Origin: Bradysia coprophila
Taxonomy: Eukaryota; Arthropoda; Insecta; Diptera; Sciaridae
NCBI RefSeq assembly: GCF_014529535.1
Contig: NW_023504022.1
Span: forward strand, 10,107,028 to 10,171,027
DNA: 64,000 nt
Direction of reading: 5' to 3'
Of this stretch, positions 1 to 12,310 are shown one piece after another. Position 1 is the first letter of the stretch, and each line of letters opens with the position of its first letter. A model generated the notes under the pieces. It had not been told where the DNA came from. It did not search any database and was given only the letters and a program-made list of their open reading frames with translations. A program made the translations under genes and the position numbers.

Positions 1-1031
1 TCGCCTAGTCGGTTGGCGTGTAGAGGCGCCACATTTTTTTATAGTACTTCATTCTCACTGGACTATTTTTTTGTGTAACAACTTCACATTGATTCATTCT
101 CATAAAACGTCACAGCAGTGAAGTTGGTTCATGAAGAAATAATTCAGTGACACATAACAAAACGGACTAGGCAGATGTAAAGGCTCGTCGTGCATTAAGA
201 CGTTAACTTGGAATGAGTCAAATCCTGACATTTTTCTAAATGTTAAATGACATTTCTTCCAAGTGAGGGTCTTTGGTCCTTTCGTAGCATGTTACATTTT
301 TCGTATGGCGAATAAACTAAAAAACTTGTCAACAAAAAAAATCCTTGAAAATTTGGGAAAACTCTAAAATCCTAAAGATTGAAGAAATACTTTAGAGAAC
401 TGAAAGTAATCCTTGAAAATCCAAAAAAAATCGTCTGAACTCAAAAGGGAAAATCCTTAAAAATCTTTAGAAATCCTTGAAAATCCAATGCTGAATAAAT
501 CCTCTTAAAATCCTCGGAATATCATTGTATATCCTCGGTAGATCCTTAAATGATTTCCTTTTTGAAAATCCTTTGTCAACGAATCTACAGTCCCTTCGAC
601 AATTTTACAGTATTCCGTAAATCGCTCTGCTAAGTACCTTTAAAAAGAGCACAAAGTATCGAAAGATGTGTCTTCCTTCTCTCAGATGAAAACAGATTGC
701 GGCAAGAACCATTTTGGATTTAACATTTAGTCTTATTTGTGATAAGTATACGTTTGGTAGCTAGAGGCTTTGTACCAAAAATATTATAAAATTAGTCAAC
801 TCTTTGGCTACAGTCGAACCGACGACATAGAAAATTTCAATCCTTGTTACAGAATCAAACGCTTCACATTCGCATGTTCTTTTGGAAGAATGAATGAAGA
901 TCCAGTACTTCATTTGTTCTTGCACAACGTTTGCAATGTGTTAGTGTCTGTTACTAAAAATTACAATCACAAACAATATATTCTATTATTGTATGTTGGA
1001 CAACGACCATGAATTCTATAACAATTCACAG
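1..1031 (+). other. Intron of the adenylate kinase gene with repeat debris
   Basis: No exon with kinase motifs is visible here, so this is probably intron. Positions about 198-272 match 52437-52511 nearly base for base. About 320-560 is a run of degenerate AAAATCCTTGAAAA-like units, also seen near 24400-24520 and 52640-52820. Confidence 0.5.
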
Positions 1032-4000
1032 ATATGCAAGACTTTTCTCAACTATCATCGAAAACCGTTACCGAGGTGCTGATGTTAGAAATAAAAATGG
1101 CACCTGCTGCAAAAGCATACCTCATCTCCGGATATCCAAGATCCATGAGAGACGTTGTGGAATATTCGGAAAAGGTGGGAAGCTGTGAAACTTTTACATG
1201 TATAGCGGATGTACATTAACTGCGGAAATTCATTTCATTTAGATTCAAGTAATCAATGGTGTCTTGTTAATATCGTGGCGACAAGCTGTTCTTCAGAAGC
1301 AAATAGATTATGGCGCCAAATTGGGGCATGTGGTATTGTCTCTTGCAAAAATGGAATTGGAAAACTTCTTCAAAAATGTCATGCCCGTTGCTGATTACTT
1401 CGATCAGGTGTGTACCATTTAAAGATAAGAAAATCATAGTAGGGCCATTGTCTTGAAGTAAGAATGAGTTGGATAGTAGGAGTAAGTATGTATAACAGTC
1501 ATTGCACTCATTGAAGCATTTCTGGACACTGCGAATGCATCCATTTGTCCTTGTAACTTCAATTTACTAATTCAATATTTTCTATTCGTTTCAGAGTGAT
1601 ATGTTGACAGCTGTAAGTGACCGACCATTTCCGGTAATATTTCCGAAGTTTCCGGTTTCTAAAACTTTCTGAATTTTCCAGGTTAACGGCGAACGAGCTC
1701 CGACAGAAGTATACAAAGATTTCCGCATGACCGTTTTAGATATATTAGGTGCTCAAGAAAATCAAGAAGCTTTATTGAATGGAGTGGCAGGTATGGGCAA
1801 AGGCATCAATGAGATTCCTGGCAGTATAGTCAGTGTGGAAACCGCACCTAGTCAACACAAGAATGTTACAGTGCCAGCTGTTGAAACGCCAACAAATGCA
1901 AAGATCCGTGATAATGATGTGTTACATCCAAATAATTTAATGGGACAAAATGTAACCGAACAAAATGTACCTGTACAAAGTATAGAAAACTTACCGCCAA
2001 TAATTTGGGTCATTGGAGGGCCAGGTAGTAATAAGGCAACGTTGTGCCTAAAAGCGATTGGTTTAAATCCGGGCTGGGGACATTTTAGGTTGGTTTGTTA
2101 TTCATGTCAGCCAATATTGAATCTTTCTCATTAAAAAATGTTTTTGTTTTTAGCATTGGACGATTAGTGCGTTCAATAGCTGAATCGGATCCAAGAGCGA
2201 ATACCGAAAATCATTCAATCAAGGAAGCGATAGCTGCTGGTGAAATGATATCGAAGAAGTCCATCGACAAGTTATTGGAGACTCAATTACTTTTATTAAG
2301 CGACAAAAAGGGTATCATAATCGATGGTTATCCACGGGACATGAACCAAGTAAAGGATTTCGAAGTCAAGGTTAGCCATTACTTCTATTGGTTTTTGTTT
2401 TAACCATCCTTCAACCTAATACCTTCAACTCTATTTTACAACACATTTTCATATTCGACCCTTTTTTCGGGGGAGGAGGGTGACTATTTCTATTCCATAT
2501 ATGTATCGTGCGGAGCACATATGTTTCATTTATATTATTCATTAAATTGATGTTATACCAAACGGTATATTAGTTAAGTAGTTTGATATTGACGGTATGA
2601 GTATAACATTCACTGTGGTTCCACTATTATGACATCATTGACTCTTTACACCGTTTTTATTTTCATAATTTCAGTACAAACAAAAACCACCGATTGTCTT
2701 ATTGGACTGTTCTAAACTACAATTAGGGCGGGGCCGTATCGATGACACAGTGTCCTCGTTTAGGAGACGATTAGAATTATTTAGAGAATTGACATTGCCA
2801 ATGCTCAAAATCATGGATGCCGATGGACGTTTAACAATCGTAAGTTTCGTTTTGAAATTGCAGTAGTCGTTTGATGATTTTTGTGCGGTTTGAAGTACGT
2901 GGCTTGATTGACTTAAATTGCTTTAATTTAACACCAGGCGATAGATTATTCGTAAACATATTAGGTCGATTAATGTACTGTTAATGTTCAACACACGTAC
3001 GGGCTGTGACATAAGATTGATCAGTGCAAAACCATAGCCCGTTTATCTATTGCTTTCATATTTAAATTGTCAACCAAATCTATTACTTCGTAAATTGTAA
3101 CGTACATTTTGCACATATGACAGATGAATCAAAACCGATATCGGATAATCTGGCACAAGGTGCCAAATGAACGCACTTTTAAACTACGTAAAAGGTGAAC
3201 TCGCACACGAAAGTTTATTGCTGCAAATGCTTTTTAGCCATGTCATTGACTTAATGACTCTTTATACAAAATTTTGATATCGAAAAATGGTGTGCGAGTT
3301 CATCTTTTACGTAGTTGAAAAATGTGTTATTTTGGCACCGTGTGCTAAATTACCCCACGCCTCAAAACCACTAGAGCTAGAATCGCAATTTTACAATAAA
3401 ATTTAAGTCTCTTTCCCATTGAACGAACTGAAGTGCGTGGTTTCATAATACTAGTCGAAAAGTTTAGAAGTATAGAAAAACGCACACGAAAGCCTGATCT
3501 GGCCCCATTTACAAAATTAAATACGTGATTAGCCGTCACGTTTTGTAGTTCATTAATGCTCAATTTAGACATAGTCTATAAGCTTCCCTCAGTCTACTTT
3601 GTTCAGTTATACCTATAATGAATTTGATTTATGCCAACTGAAATGTAAACAAAAATAAAATCGATAAATAACACACTTTTAGTAACATTACAATTATTAT
3701 TATTGGTATTACGGCTCGATTAATTGTACGAAAAAAAAAATTGTCACACTCGGGACTATAATATGTGTTCGACCTGTCACAGTTGATGGCCTCGTATGAT
3801 AAAATATCGTATAAGTACTATGATTTAATATCCTGTATCACGGTAAGCAAAAGTATCTCCAGCGGAAAAGTCAGCCTACATACGCTTCCATATATGCGTT
3901 GTCATTTACCTTATTTTCTCCCCTCAATGGCACATGGCCTGAAAATTGTGTTTTGTTGACGATCGAATGTCGAATGACATTTTTAGTGAGAAAAGTGCGG

Positions 4001-5691
4001 CATTTCCTCTTACGTGGTGAGAAAATAGAAATTTTCTCACTTGAACTGTCACTTTGGTTTCGTTTTGAAAATTTTAAAGAGGGATTCTTTTGAAAAAGAG
4101 AATCTTGAAATCGGACGCATTTTCCATTGGACTTTTTTATACGTGCCTAGATTGGTATTGGTCCCTAGAACCTAAAACCACTTTCAAAAAAATATAAGCA
4201 CTTAAACATTTCAACTTCACATAATTCATCGTAGATGCTACCAAACTTCCGTAAGCTCTACTTCTCCTGAAAGTACATGCAATTACCTTTCATATGACAC
4301 CCCACACGACCATGCACGTTTCGTGTAATACGAGAAATTTCTGTAAGAAAAGTGTGAGTTTTCATTCTTTTTTCGGTTGAAAACTTCAACTGCACATGTC
4401 TCAGTGTGGATGAATTTTAAACCCAATAAGACCCTATTTGCCCCGGAAGCACATGCAATTACCTTTCTAATGACACCCACACGACCATGTACGGCTCGTG
4501 CAACTGGAGAAATTTTTGTAAGAAAAGTGCATGTTTTCTGCTTTCGATCACTTCCCACCAGCCACACAAGCTTCGAAGAATTTTTTTGAAAGTGGTTTTA
4601 GGTTCTAGGGACCAATACCAATCTAGGCACATATAAAAAAAGTCCAATGGAAAATGCGTCCGATTTCAAGATTCTGTTTTTCAAAAGAATCCTTCAAAGT
4701 AAAAAAATTATGTTTTCGTTTCGCTTAGCTCCAGGTCCAAACACAGCTCTTGTTGGAATTTCCGGTTTTCTCACCTCTGTAAACAAATAACTATATTTAC
4801 TCACCTGTACGTACACGACATATCGAATTGTTGAGTTTTAACATACCATTACTGAACTGATGCAATAGTTAAATCCACTTCTCCAATCTCGTGACGCTCG
4901 CTATCGTAACTGTCCTAGTAGTTGCAACAACTTCGTGTTTCCGTTCAAAATCCCACATACGAGAAATACTGTAATCACGGTCAGGCCGACATAGTTGTTG
5001 CAAGTAATTCCTCAAACATTTTCTTCTAAGACAAAGGCAAACGTTGTAAACCGGAATGAACCGACCTGTCTTCAACTTTGCAAAAAAGACTCGCCCGATC
5101 CTGATACAATTTTCTCGTGCAATTTATTTACGATCTAAATGAACAGTAACATGGAGATCTTGTCGAATAACACAGCACAACCCTAGTTATAATTTACTAA
5201 AACGTGTTTGTAGATTGTTAGTACATAATTGATTGTTTTGTCCAAAAGAAGGAATTAGAAAAGTTTGTTTTCCATTAATTGAAAATCAATCATAAAAAAT
5301 AATTAAATTCAAGGTTGACGGTGATACCGACAGTCCATCAGTGGAAAAAGAGTTCGAAAAAACCATACGAAAACACACTTCAGAATTGACCGATAGGAAA
5401 GCATCATCGCAATTAAAGCACAAACGTAGCGAAAGTAAATCGCACACCAGTGTGTATACAGGCGATCGTCGAAATTCAACGAGACGAATCGATGATATGG
5501 TTCAGGACATGGAAGATGTGCCGGGAGTTGTGCCAACAATAAGCCAACATGTGAGTTTGATTAATGGTAATGTGAAAAAATCTGCATCAAGGAGTGGCAA
5601 GACTGGACTCAATGGACATATTGCGAATGGACGGCCCACATTTAGGACTATGTTAGATGAAACAGAAAATCCCATTGATTCTTATATGTAA
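1032..5691 (+). CDS. Multi-domain adenylate kinase (AK5/CG9541-like), 3' part
   Basis: Adenylate kinases move phosphate between ATP and AMP. The 5' exons lie before the window. Coding exons read: 1032-1174, 1243-1407, 1595-1612 (an 18-nt microexon), 1682-2088, 2154-2370, 2675-2839 and 5314-5691, all with GT/AG borders and one continuous frame. The first exons carry the end of one kinase domain (ISGYPRSMRD, the usual DGYPR region). After a linker a second domain follows: P-loop GGPGSNKATLC, IIDGYPRDMNQ, and GRGRIDDTVSSFRRRLE, which matches the family's arginine-bearing helix. The second P-loop differs from the canonical GGPGSGKGT but keeps the lysine. The last 126 codons are a Lys/Ser/Arg-rich tail with no domain I recognise. 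The family match is sure; the exact orthologue is an inference from the repeated-domain layout. Phase 2 at 1032 shows that an upstream exon is missing. Confidence 0.85.
3150..3350. repeat. Inverted repeat in the kinase intron
   Basis: The left part (CTACGTAAAAGGTGAACTCG) is mirrored on the right as CGAGTTCATCTTTTACGTAG, and TGGCACAAGGTGCCA-like sequence sits outside. A MITE-like foldback of about 200 bp. Confidence 0.6.
4080..4693. repeat. Foldback element, about 610 bp, in the kinase intron
   Basis: Its ends are reverse complements over about 120 bp (for example ATCGGACGCATTTTCCATTG left and its complement at 4645-4670). The inner part holds a second set of inverted segments around CCACACGACCATG. 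A diverged relative lies at about 50770-51025. Several short frames here are by-products of the palindrome. Confidence 0.7.
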
Positions 5692-6619
5692 ATCGATAGA
5701 AAAAATTAGTTAGCTCACTCATACTGATATACGCAGGAGCAGAATGCTAAAAACGTAGGATCGGTTCATCAAATAGACCATGATAATCTGAAGAGCTCTA
5801 ATTTTTGTTTGCATCCAAAATCCTTTTCCAAAGCAGTGCAACAGTAAACAACCTTGTATTTTCTTTCAACCAAAATTACGTTGCTTCTTACTATCATCAC
5901 AACTCAACGTTAGTCAATGAATAGTAATTTACATAACTAGAGATGAAAAGTTGAGTTTTTGTGTGAATTTTGTTGTACCGAGGCGAAGAGAAGCCGAGGT
6001 CATTAAAACACAAAAACTGTACTTTTTTATGTAATGGATTAACATGCTGAGGTCGTCGAAAGTACGGTTTTCGATGCAGGTAAAAGATTTTAAAATTTGG
6101 TCATTAACTACTTTCCCCTTTGCACAGCGTTTGTCAAACAACTACTCTGATTAGAACTTTGTGTTTTACCTTTCTGCCTCTTGAAAGTGGAAGATGAATA
6201 ATTTTAGTGGTCTCTTAAGAGACAACAATCCTTAATATTTCCTGAACGGTGGAAAAAACCTCAAAACTGTAAATGTAAAAACACAATACAAAATCATTCT
6301 ATATATTCAACGACATTCTGCTCCTGAAACCAGTAACCATTAAGAAAAGAATCATTCACAAATATTTAAAACAAAATATGCAGAGTTTGTATTCCAAACT
6401 TTGGAACCATTTCTGCAAATTTCTTTTAATTTATAAGCAGTCGAAATGCTGAGCTGCATTACCTCAGTTATATTTTTGTCTTTTGTCTTTTTTAATCGTT
6501 TTCCAAGTCGTTTTCAAAAGATATTTCTAAACGGACGAACTCTTTTTAAAAAGCGTGTCACCTTAAAGAGCTCGCTGCCTTTATCTTATCGTAACATCAA
6601 TTGATCACTTCGCGGAACT

Positions 6620-6732
6620 GTCAACTTCTGAGACACTCGGTTTCTTTACACGAAAATCTAACTTAACGAAAATTTCGCGTTTTTGTTAAGTTAGATTTTT
6701 CTCATAAAAATACCAAGTGTCCCAGAAGTTGA
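6620..6732. repeat. Palindromic MITE-like element
   Basis: GTCAACTTCTGAGACACT at the left is answered by AGTGTCCCAGAAGTTGAC at the right; inner segments (AAATCTAACTTAACGAAAA) also pair. Confidence 0.6.
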
Positions 6733-6879
6733 CAACTCTCGATGCGATGTATAAAATATCTGTCGAAACGGTTGAAAAAAAAAACGAATGTAACATGCAA
6801 CTCAGACGGTAGGGAGCGTGGTAAAGGATTTTCATCCGTGAGAGAAAAGCCTTATTACTTCACCAGTAAAGTAAAACTC

Positions 6880-6995
6880 ATTTCCCGAGTGGTTTAGTGA
6901 GTAAGTGTTTGGAACTTTGTATTATGCTTGTGTGAATTGCAGCCCTTGCCGTCAGGTCGGGCTGCAAGCCTCAAACTTCGCACAAAAAAAAAGTT
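6880..6995 (+). repeat. Possible tRNA-derived SINE
   Basis: CCGAGTGGTTTAG resembles the A box of Ser/Leu tRNAs. A C/G-rich stretch follows about 70 bases later and an A9 tract after that. No full cloverleaf can be drawn and the B box is poor, so this is tentative. Confidence 0.25.
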
Positions 6996-7593
6996 ACATA
7001 CAAAAATATTATCAACTATTGTTTTGTTGAGGAATTGATGAGCAATGCATTTACACGTCACAACCGTGCGAAATAAAAAATGTTCGTGAGAAATCGACTC
7101 TTTATTTTAAGAAAATTGAATATTGCAATGCAAAAGATGTTTGTGTTTGCAAAAATTTAAATTGTATGACTAAGTCTTAAGTATAACCTAACATAGTTTT
7201 TAAAAATGAAATTTATATTGATAGATAATTGAAAATGTTTGAAGTTTAAAACAATTTTTGTAATGATAAAAATTTTATTTTCTACTTAATTTAATTGTTG
7301 GACGTAGTGTAAAACTAGGTAAAATGTTTTTAAAAAAAAATAGGAAAATTAGAGAACGAATAAGAACAAATAAGAACAACACAAAAAACTAAAGTCGTAA
7401 ATGAAGTCAAAAATATTATCAGTAGTAGAATACAAACCGGTCGAGACTCTCGACTCGAGAATTTACCATTTGTTTGCAATCTTTTGTTTTTGTGAAAACT
7501 TTGTTAGGCATTAAAAATGTCTTTAATCCCCTTGTACCAACGAGAACTCATTATAGTCGAGTGACTTCATATTTAAAATTTGCCGGCTATAGC

Positions 7594-7723
7594 CAGTGCC
7601 GGACTGGCTCAAAGAAGCCATTCGGGCGTTGTATGGAGAAGTTTTTCAAAAAGCCCTTCGTCGTAATTTATCCATACAAAAATCAAAAGCCCCTCGGGAA
7701 TCGCCCGAAGTCAGTCCGTATTT
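7594..7723. mobile_element. hAT-type MITE with 8-9 bp target duplication
   Basis: It begins CAGTGCCGGACTGGC and ends with a decayed match (TCAGTCCG...). It is flanked by GGCTATAGC at 7585-7593 and 7724-7732. It is related to the better preserved copy at 55752-55893. CAGTG termini with an 8-bp duplication are typical of hAT elements. Confidence 0.7.
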
Positions 7724-8567
7724 GGCTATAGCATCCGTAGCAGAGAGTAAATTGTGTAAATCTAAACACCAACCAATCACATGAAAATTCTGATTCTACA
7801 GACTGTATCTTGTACACTCGACTATGAAATTTTGCTACACCCAAAAAACCCCCTTAAATATGAGCTGTTTAGTATGAAGTCATTACATTACTGCCTTACA
7901 AGGTAGTGTAGTGTTTGTAAGTTGCATTAGATGCTGCGAAAGTAATTTATTACACCACGTAGATATTTTGTGATAAAAGCAAATTCATGTCTTCTCGGCA
8001 AGTATACAGTTGGTACATCCGAGCCGAAGGCGAAAGTAATTGTTTCCGAATTTATGAATTAGCAGCATCCAAAGTATTCTGGTTTACTACCTGCCCATGC
8101 GAAAGGAATTCACGAAAAAAAGAGCGAAAATATGTTTCACGTAACGGATTATTGGGGTCAGCTAATTGCTATGTTTTAGTCTACTTTTGCATAGGGCAGG
8201 CAAAGTAATTTATGGGCGGTGCAAGATTTAAGAAATCATTAATTCAATCTGCCCTATTATAAGTCTATATCCCAGAGCTTTTGCTTAACTTTCACATCAA
8301 ACTATTTTGTTTCAGCGATGAAAACTGATAATCGAGCGGTTGGGATGTAAGAGTTTTTTTTGACTTTGTGAAAACTGAAGTGTCTTTAAATTAAAAATAT
8401 CAAAAATTCTTAATATTAAAATTATTGTAAGCCGGAAGGGAAACGAAACATAGCTTTAACTTAACATAGAATTAACTAAAGATATAGAGAAGTAAACTCA
8501 ACTTTTTATTATGATCATTACCAATATTTTAACTTTTTCTATTTAATTTTTTTTATTATTGTAATAT

Positions 8568-8600
8568 CAATTTACATCAATTTACATTAATTTATATTTG
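8568..8600 (-). repeat. Short tandem tail at the 3' end of the retroelement
   Basis: Immediately after the stop codon of the reverse transcriptase, about three copies of a 10-bp unit (ATCAATTTAC on the plus strand) occur. Short tandem 3' tails in place of poly(A) are known from several non-LTR retrotransposons. Confidence 0.5.
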
Positions 8601-11010
8601 ATTTCTGCTTGGGCAAAAGATAAAAGATTTCTCCAAGATCATTGGTTGATGGCAACGTTCCTAGTACAGACATAGCATTGCCGCGTTGTATATCTAAACT
8701 AATTCTTTGTTTAAGATATAATGTTGACCTCTTTTCGTTTGTTGCTGTTGAAATTCTTTTACCCAAATCATCGATGAATTTTTTTGCATGTGGACCCCAT
8801 GGACCCATTGTTTCGAAGCCAACTGGAACGAAAATGTATTGACCGAGTAATGATCGATATAGTGAGATCTTCTTTTCTTCGGCTGTTGACGCGACCCAAC
8901 CAACGTTTCGTGATGTGTGTTTAATATATGATTTAGCCACAGTATCTCCACAAGTTGCGTCCCAAAGCAAACATTTACCGGCCGACCAAGGAATTAATGT
9001 TATGCCATCCGGACGCTTGCCGTCTTCTCTTACAGTTCCTGGAGGTTCACGAAGTGCAGGTATTCCAGCAGACACTAGGCCTCTACGAATCGTTTCATTG
9101 AAAGAATGATGGCGAGGATGACGACCAGAAGCTTTTAAACAACTTAAACCATGATAACCATATTCGTCCACCATTTTCCCACATTTGCATAAATGACTGT
9201 AACAGATTTTGGCTCCAATTCGTAGTGCGACCGCAACTCTCAGTGAATCATTATCAAGGCATAGACCAAGAGAGGAAGATGGTAAAGCGCCTAACCATAA
9301 ACCAGATTCTTTCTCAGATGCTGCTAGTATACGAGCTTTTTGACAGGCGTCATCTTCGAAAGAATCAATTAAGGTCGACAACTTTTTTTCCATAATTGGA
9401 CATGACCAAGATTTTTGAATACTTCTTTTCACCAATGGAGCTTCGACTGATGATTCTATTTCCCATTCTTCAACTGCATTGTTCAGATATTCGTCATTTG
9501 TTGCTAAGATTTCATTTCGCAAATTCTTGGTTGAATACATTGAAGATATAAATGCTGAAGAAGCAATATCACATGCCAATATCAATCCAAGTCCACCTCT
9601 GCTAATTGGGAGTGAACTCTGGTTCCATGAATTTTCGTTCAAGCTGACGTTAATAATATTTTCAACTGAAAGTTTCATCATCTTGTCGAATGCGCTTAAA
9701 TTCTGTTTAAACAACCAACACGGTGAGCATCTTAAAAGATGCATCATTTTGGGTATCAGAAGACAATTTCTCATAATGAACAATGCTTGGTGTGCTTGTA
9801 GGTATTTCAGTCGTGCAATAAGTAAGGCTATCGTTTCTGTTTTCTGTTCGAGGGCTTTCGGTATACCATCAAGTGTTAATGGGGCACCAAGCAAACAAAA
9901 ATCGTCAGGAGATGGAACCATAATGCCAGGAATAACTTCATTCAATGCTTCTAATTCTTTATCAGTTAATGGTTTCAATCGCAACACCTCGCATTTCGAA
10001 GGATTCAACTTCAAACCAACTTCTTCACTTGCAGAAATGATGGTTTTAATATCTGCAATAACTAACTCAAGTTTTCCTCCAATACTTCCATCATCCAGAT
10101 ACCATTCATTTAATTTTGATGTTAAGCTTTCAATAATTGGCTGGATCACGAGACAGAACAATAGCGGACCCAGTGGGTCACCTTGCTGAACCCCTTCTTC
10201 AGATAGTATGATGTCACTACCGTAAACTAGGTAGCTTTTCGTTGCATAGCATTGATTAACATATGGTAACATAAAAGGATATTTTTCGCGTACAATTGCA
10301 ATCATCTTTGCTCGAATAACTGAATTGAATGCATTAGAATAATCCAACTTTACCACTATTGAATCTTCATCCAATGATGACAGGAGAAAATCTCTGACCG
10401 AATGAACAATTGCTTCTGCTCCACCAGGTATTCCAAATCCTGTTTGCTTTGGCTTTAAATAATTGGACGCATCCTCTCGGACTCGATTGCACATTATCTT
10501 TGCTGACAATCTTCTTAACGTGTTCCCAACGGCGATTGGTCGAATACCTCCACTTTTTTTCAAAAGTGCAGTAAGATTTGCTCCAAACATTACAGGACAA
10601 ATTGAGGCTGGGACTTTACCAGAGATCATTACGTCATTTAGAATACCGAGTGCATCTACAAGTTGATCTGCCAAATGACCATTTGTTTGTGAAACTAAAT
10701 CTTTTAAATGCTGCGGTCGTAGGCCATCGATTCCACCGGCTGAACCATTGTCAAAGGATCTTATACCTTCTAAAATCTCTGCACGACTTACTAGACTTTG
10801 TTCAGACATATCGTTATTTGAACCAAGATCGCTGTCCAATTCTTCTTCACGTTTAGGGTGTTTACTGATTAAAGCGTTCAAGGTCGTCAAATTGTAAGGT
10901 GCGATCACTTCATCCGAGCATAATATTCTAACTGATCCTTTTATATCACCGTCTGATAACTTTTCGCTCGCTGTTCTGATTAATTGATTTTTGGAACTGT
11001 TGTTTGTCAT
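8587..11010 (-). CDS. Non-LTR-like retroelement polyprotein: reverse transcriptase plus restriction-like endonuclease
   Basis: An intact 807-codon frame. Reverse transcriptase motifs: KLDYSNAFN (catalytic Asp about residue 223), QQGDPLGP (275-282) and WYLDDG (Asp 306-307), where YLDD replaces the more common YADD. The C-terminal part has a Cys/His cluster starting CKCG at about 608, with further His and Cys near 620-634. KRPDG follows at about 665 and WDATC at about 683. CCHC then K/R-P-D then a further acidic residue is the pattern of the restriction-like endonuclease of R2/NeSL-type elements. An in-frame stop lies just upstream of the ATG, so the N-terminal DNA-binding fingers usual in such elements are absent or separate. 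A foldback transposon starts 130 bp upstream. No stop or frameshift interrupts it, so the insertion is probably recent. The exact clade is uncertain. Confidence 0.9.
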   Translation of the reverse strand: MTNNSSKNQLIRTASEKLSDGDIKGSVRILCSDEVIAPYNLTTLNALISKHPKREEELDSDLGSNNDMSEQSLVSRAEILEGIRSFDNGSAGGIDGLRPQHLKDLVSQTNGHLADQLVDALGILNDVMISGKVPASICPVMFGANLTALLKKSGGIRPIAVGNTLRRLSAKIMCNRVREDASNYLKPKQTGFGIPGGAEAIVHSVRDFLLSSLDEDSIVVKLDYSNAFNSVIRAKMIAIVREKYPFMLPYVNQCYATKSYLVYGSDIILSEEGVQQGDPLGPLLFCLVIQPIIESLTSKLNEWYLDDGSIGGKLELVIADIKTIISASEEVGLKLNPSKCEVLRLKPLTDKELEALNEVIPGIMVPSPDDFCLLGAPLTLDGIPKALEQKTETIALLIARLKYLQAHQALFIMRNCLLIPKMMHLLRCSPCWLFKQNLSAFDKMMKLSVENIINVSLNENSWNQSSLPISRGGLGLILACDIASSAFISSMYSTKNLRNEILATNDEYLNNAVEEWEIESSVEAPLVKRSIQKSWSCPIMEKKLSTLIDSFEDDACQKARILAASEKESGLWLGALPSSSLGLCLDNDSLRVAVALRIGAKICYSHLCKCGKMVDEYGYHGLSCLKASGRHPRHHSFNETIRRGLVSAGIPALREPPGTVREDGKRPDGITLIPWSAGKCLLWDATCGDTVAKSYIKHTSRNVGWVASTAEEKKISLYRSLLGQYIFVPVGFETMGPWGPHAKKFIDDLGKRISTATNEKRSTLYLKQRISLDIQRGNAMSVLGTLPSTNDLGEIFYLLPKQKSNIN

Positions 11011-11139
11011 TAAATCACATTGTTAAACATTTCTAATGATCAAATGGAGTGCAGCGAAAGAGACAACTGATGATTTACAAATTTCCTTACAAAATGGTAC
11101 TTTACACAGAAAAAAACCCCACATAGATTACACCTCAAG

Positions 11140-12310
11140 TAGGGTGTGTCGATTTCAATTATTTTTTTTAGTCATTCCGGGTTCCGCCCTACCGCGATTC
11201 ACCCTCGCACTAGCAATAATAATCAGCAAAAATTTTTTTTTTCTAAGTCAATATAAGCTTGCACCGTCACTTTTTCAAAAATTTTCGAGCTACACGAGAT
11301 AGCTGGATTATGGGTCCGAACCAAAAAAAATCTACAGATGCTTTTGCAAAGTTTTCACTCTGTACGGCATCTAGAGGGTCTACTAGAACATACAAAAATT
11401 AAAAAAAGTTAAAAAAATGTTTTACCGTCATTTTGGTATAGCATCAAGTTTCACCGAGGTGGAATTTTCAAGAATTTTGTAAGTGGAAAAGTTATCTCAC
11501 CTGGGTGAATTTTTTTCAAGCTATTGTTGTGATAGCTCATTTTGTAGGTATTTCAATAGCGCATCCAGCAAACGTACAGTTTCGATAGGTAAATTTAAAT
11601 ATTTTTTGGTTTCACTGTTGGAAGGCCCAAAAATGGGGCATTTCTTTGGGTATTTTCGAAAACATAACAAATTGGCTTCTCTTAAAAAACGAAATCTTAC
11701 TATTTTCAGCTTTTAAATGTGTTATTCATGAATAATATTTGAATTTCTGTCAAAATTTTTCATTTACTTGCTGTATTTAAAATGTTAATTGTCTCCATAC
11801 TCGAAGAAATGCCCAATTTTTGGGCCTTCCAACAGCGAAACCAAACAATATTTAAATTTATCTATCTAAACTGTATGTTTGCTGGATGCGCTATTGAAAT
11901 ACCTACAAAATGAGCTATCACAACAATAGCTTGAAAAAAATTCACCCACGTGAGATGACTTTTCCACTTACAAAATTCTTGAAAATTCCACCTCGGTGAA
12001 ACTTGATGCTATACCAAAATGACGGTAAAACATTTTTTTAACTTTTTTTAATTTTTGTATGTTCTAGTAGACCCTCTAGATGCCGTACAGAGTGAAAACT
12101 TTGCAAAAGCATCTGTAGATTTTTTTTGGTTCGGACCCATAATCCAGCTATCTCGTGTAGCTCGAAAATTTTTGAAAAAGTGACGGTGCAAGCTTATATT
12201 GACTTAGAAAAAAAAAAATTTTGCTGATTATTATTGCTAGTGCGAGGGTGAATCGCGGTAGGGCGGAACCCGGAATGACTAAAAAAAATAATTGAAATCG
12301 ACACACCCTA
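11140..12310. mobile_element. Foldback transposon copy 1 (1171 bp, 8-bp target duplication)
   Basis: It begins TAGGGTGTGTCGATTTCAAT and ends with the exact complement. Each arm is about 520 bp and a loop of about 130 bp lies near 11665-11800. The arms differ at some positions. ACCTCAAG flanks both sides (11132-11139 and 12311-12318), an 8-bp duplication as in hAT or P-type elements. No transposase is encoded, and the 77-codon frame inside is arm sequence. A copy of the same length that appears identical lies at 25781-26951. Confidence 0.93.

Larger units (their letters stand above)
5692..8586. other. Intergenic, repeat-rich, no gene seen
   Basis: Between the kinase 3' end and the retroelement I see only repeats. 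One block at about 5935-6085 recurs inverted at about 51990-52195 and in part near 61490-61530. There is a palindrome at 6620-6732 and a hAT-type MITE at 7594-7723. No open frame has recognisable protein features. Confidence 0.5.

Noticed and set aside
9479..10189. 236-codon plus-strand frame
   Set aside because: It is the antisense shadow of the reverse transcriptase frame.
11483..11716. 77-codon frame, present in both foldback elements
   Set aside because: It lies in the left arm and loop of the transposon and shows no domain; its repetition only reflects the two element copies.
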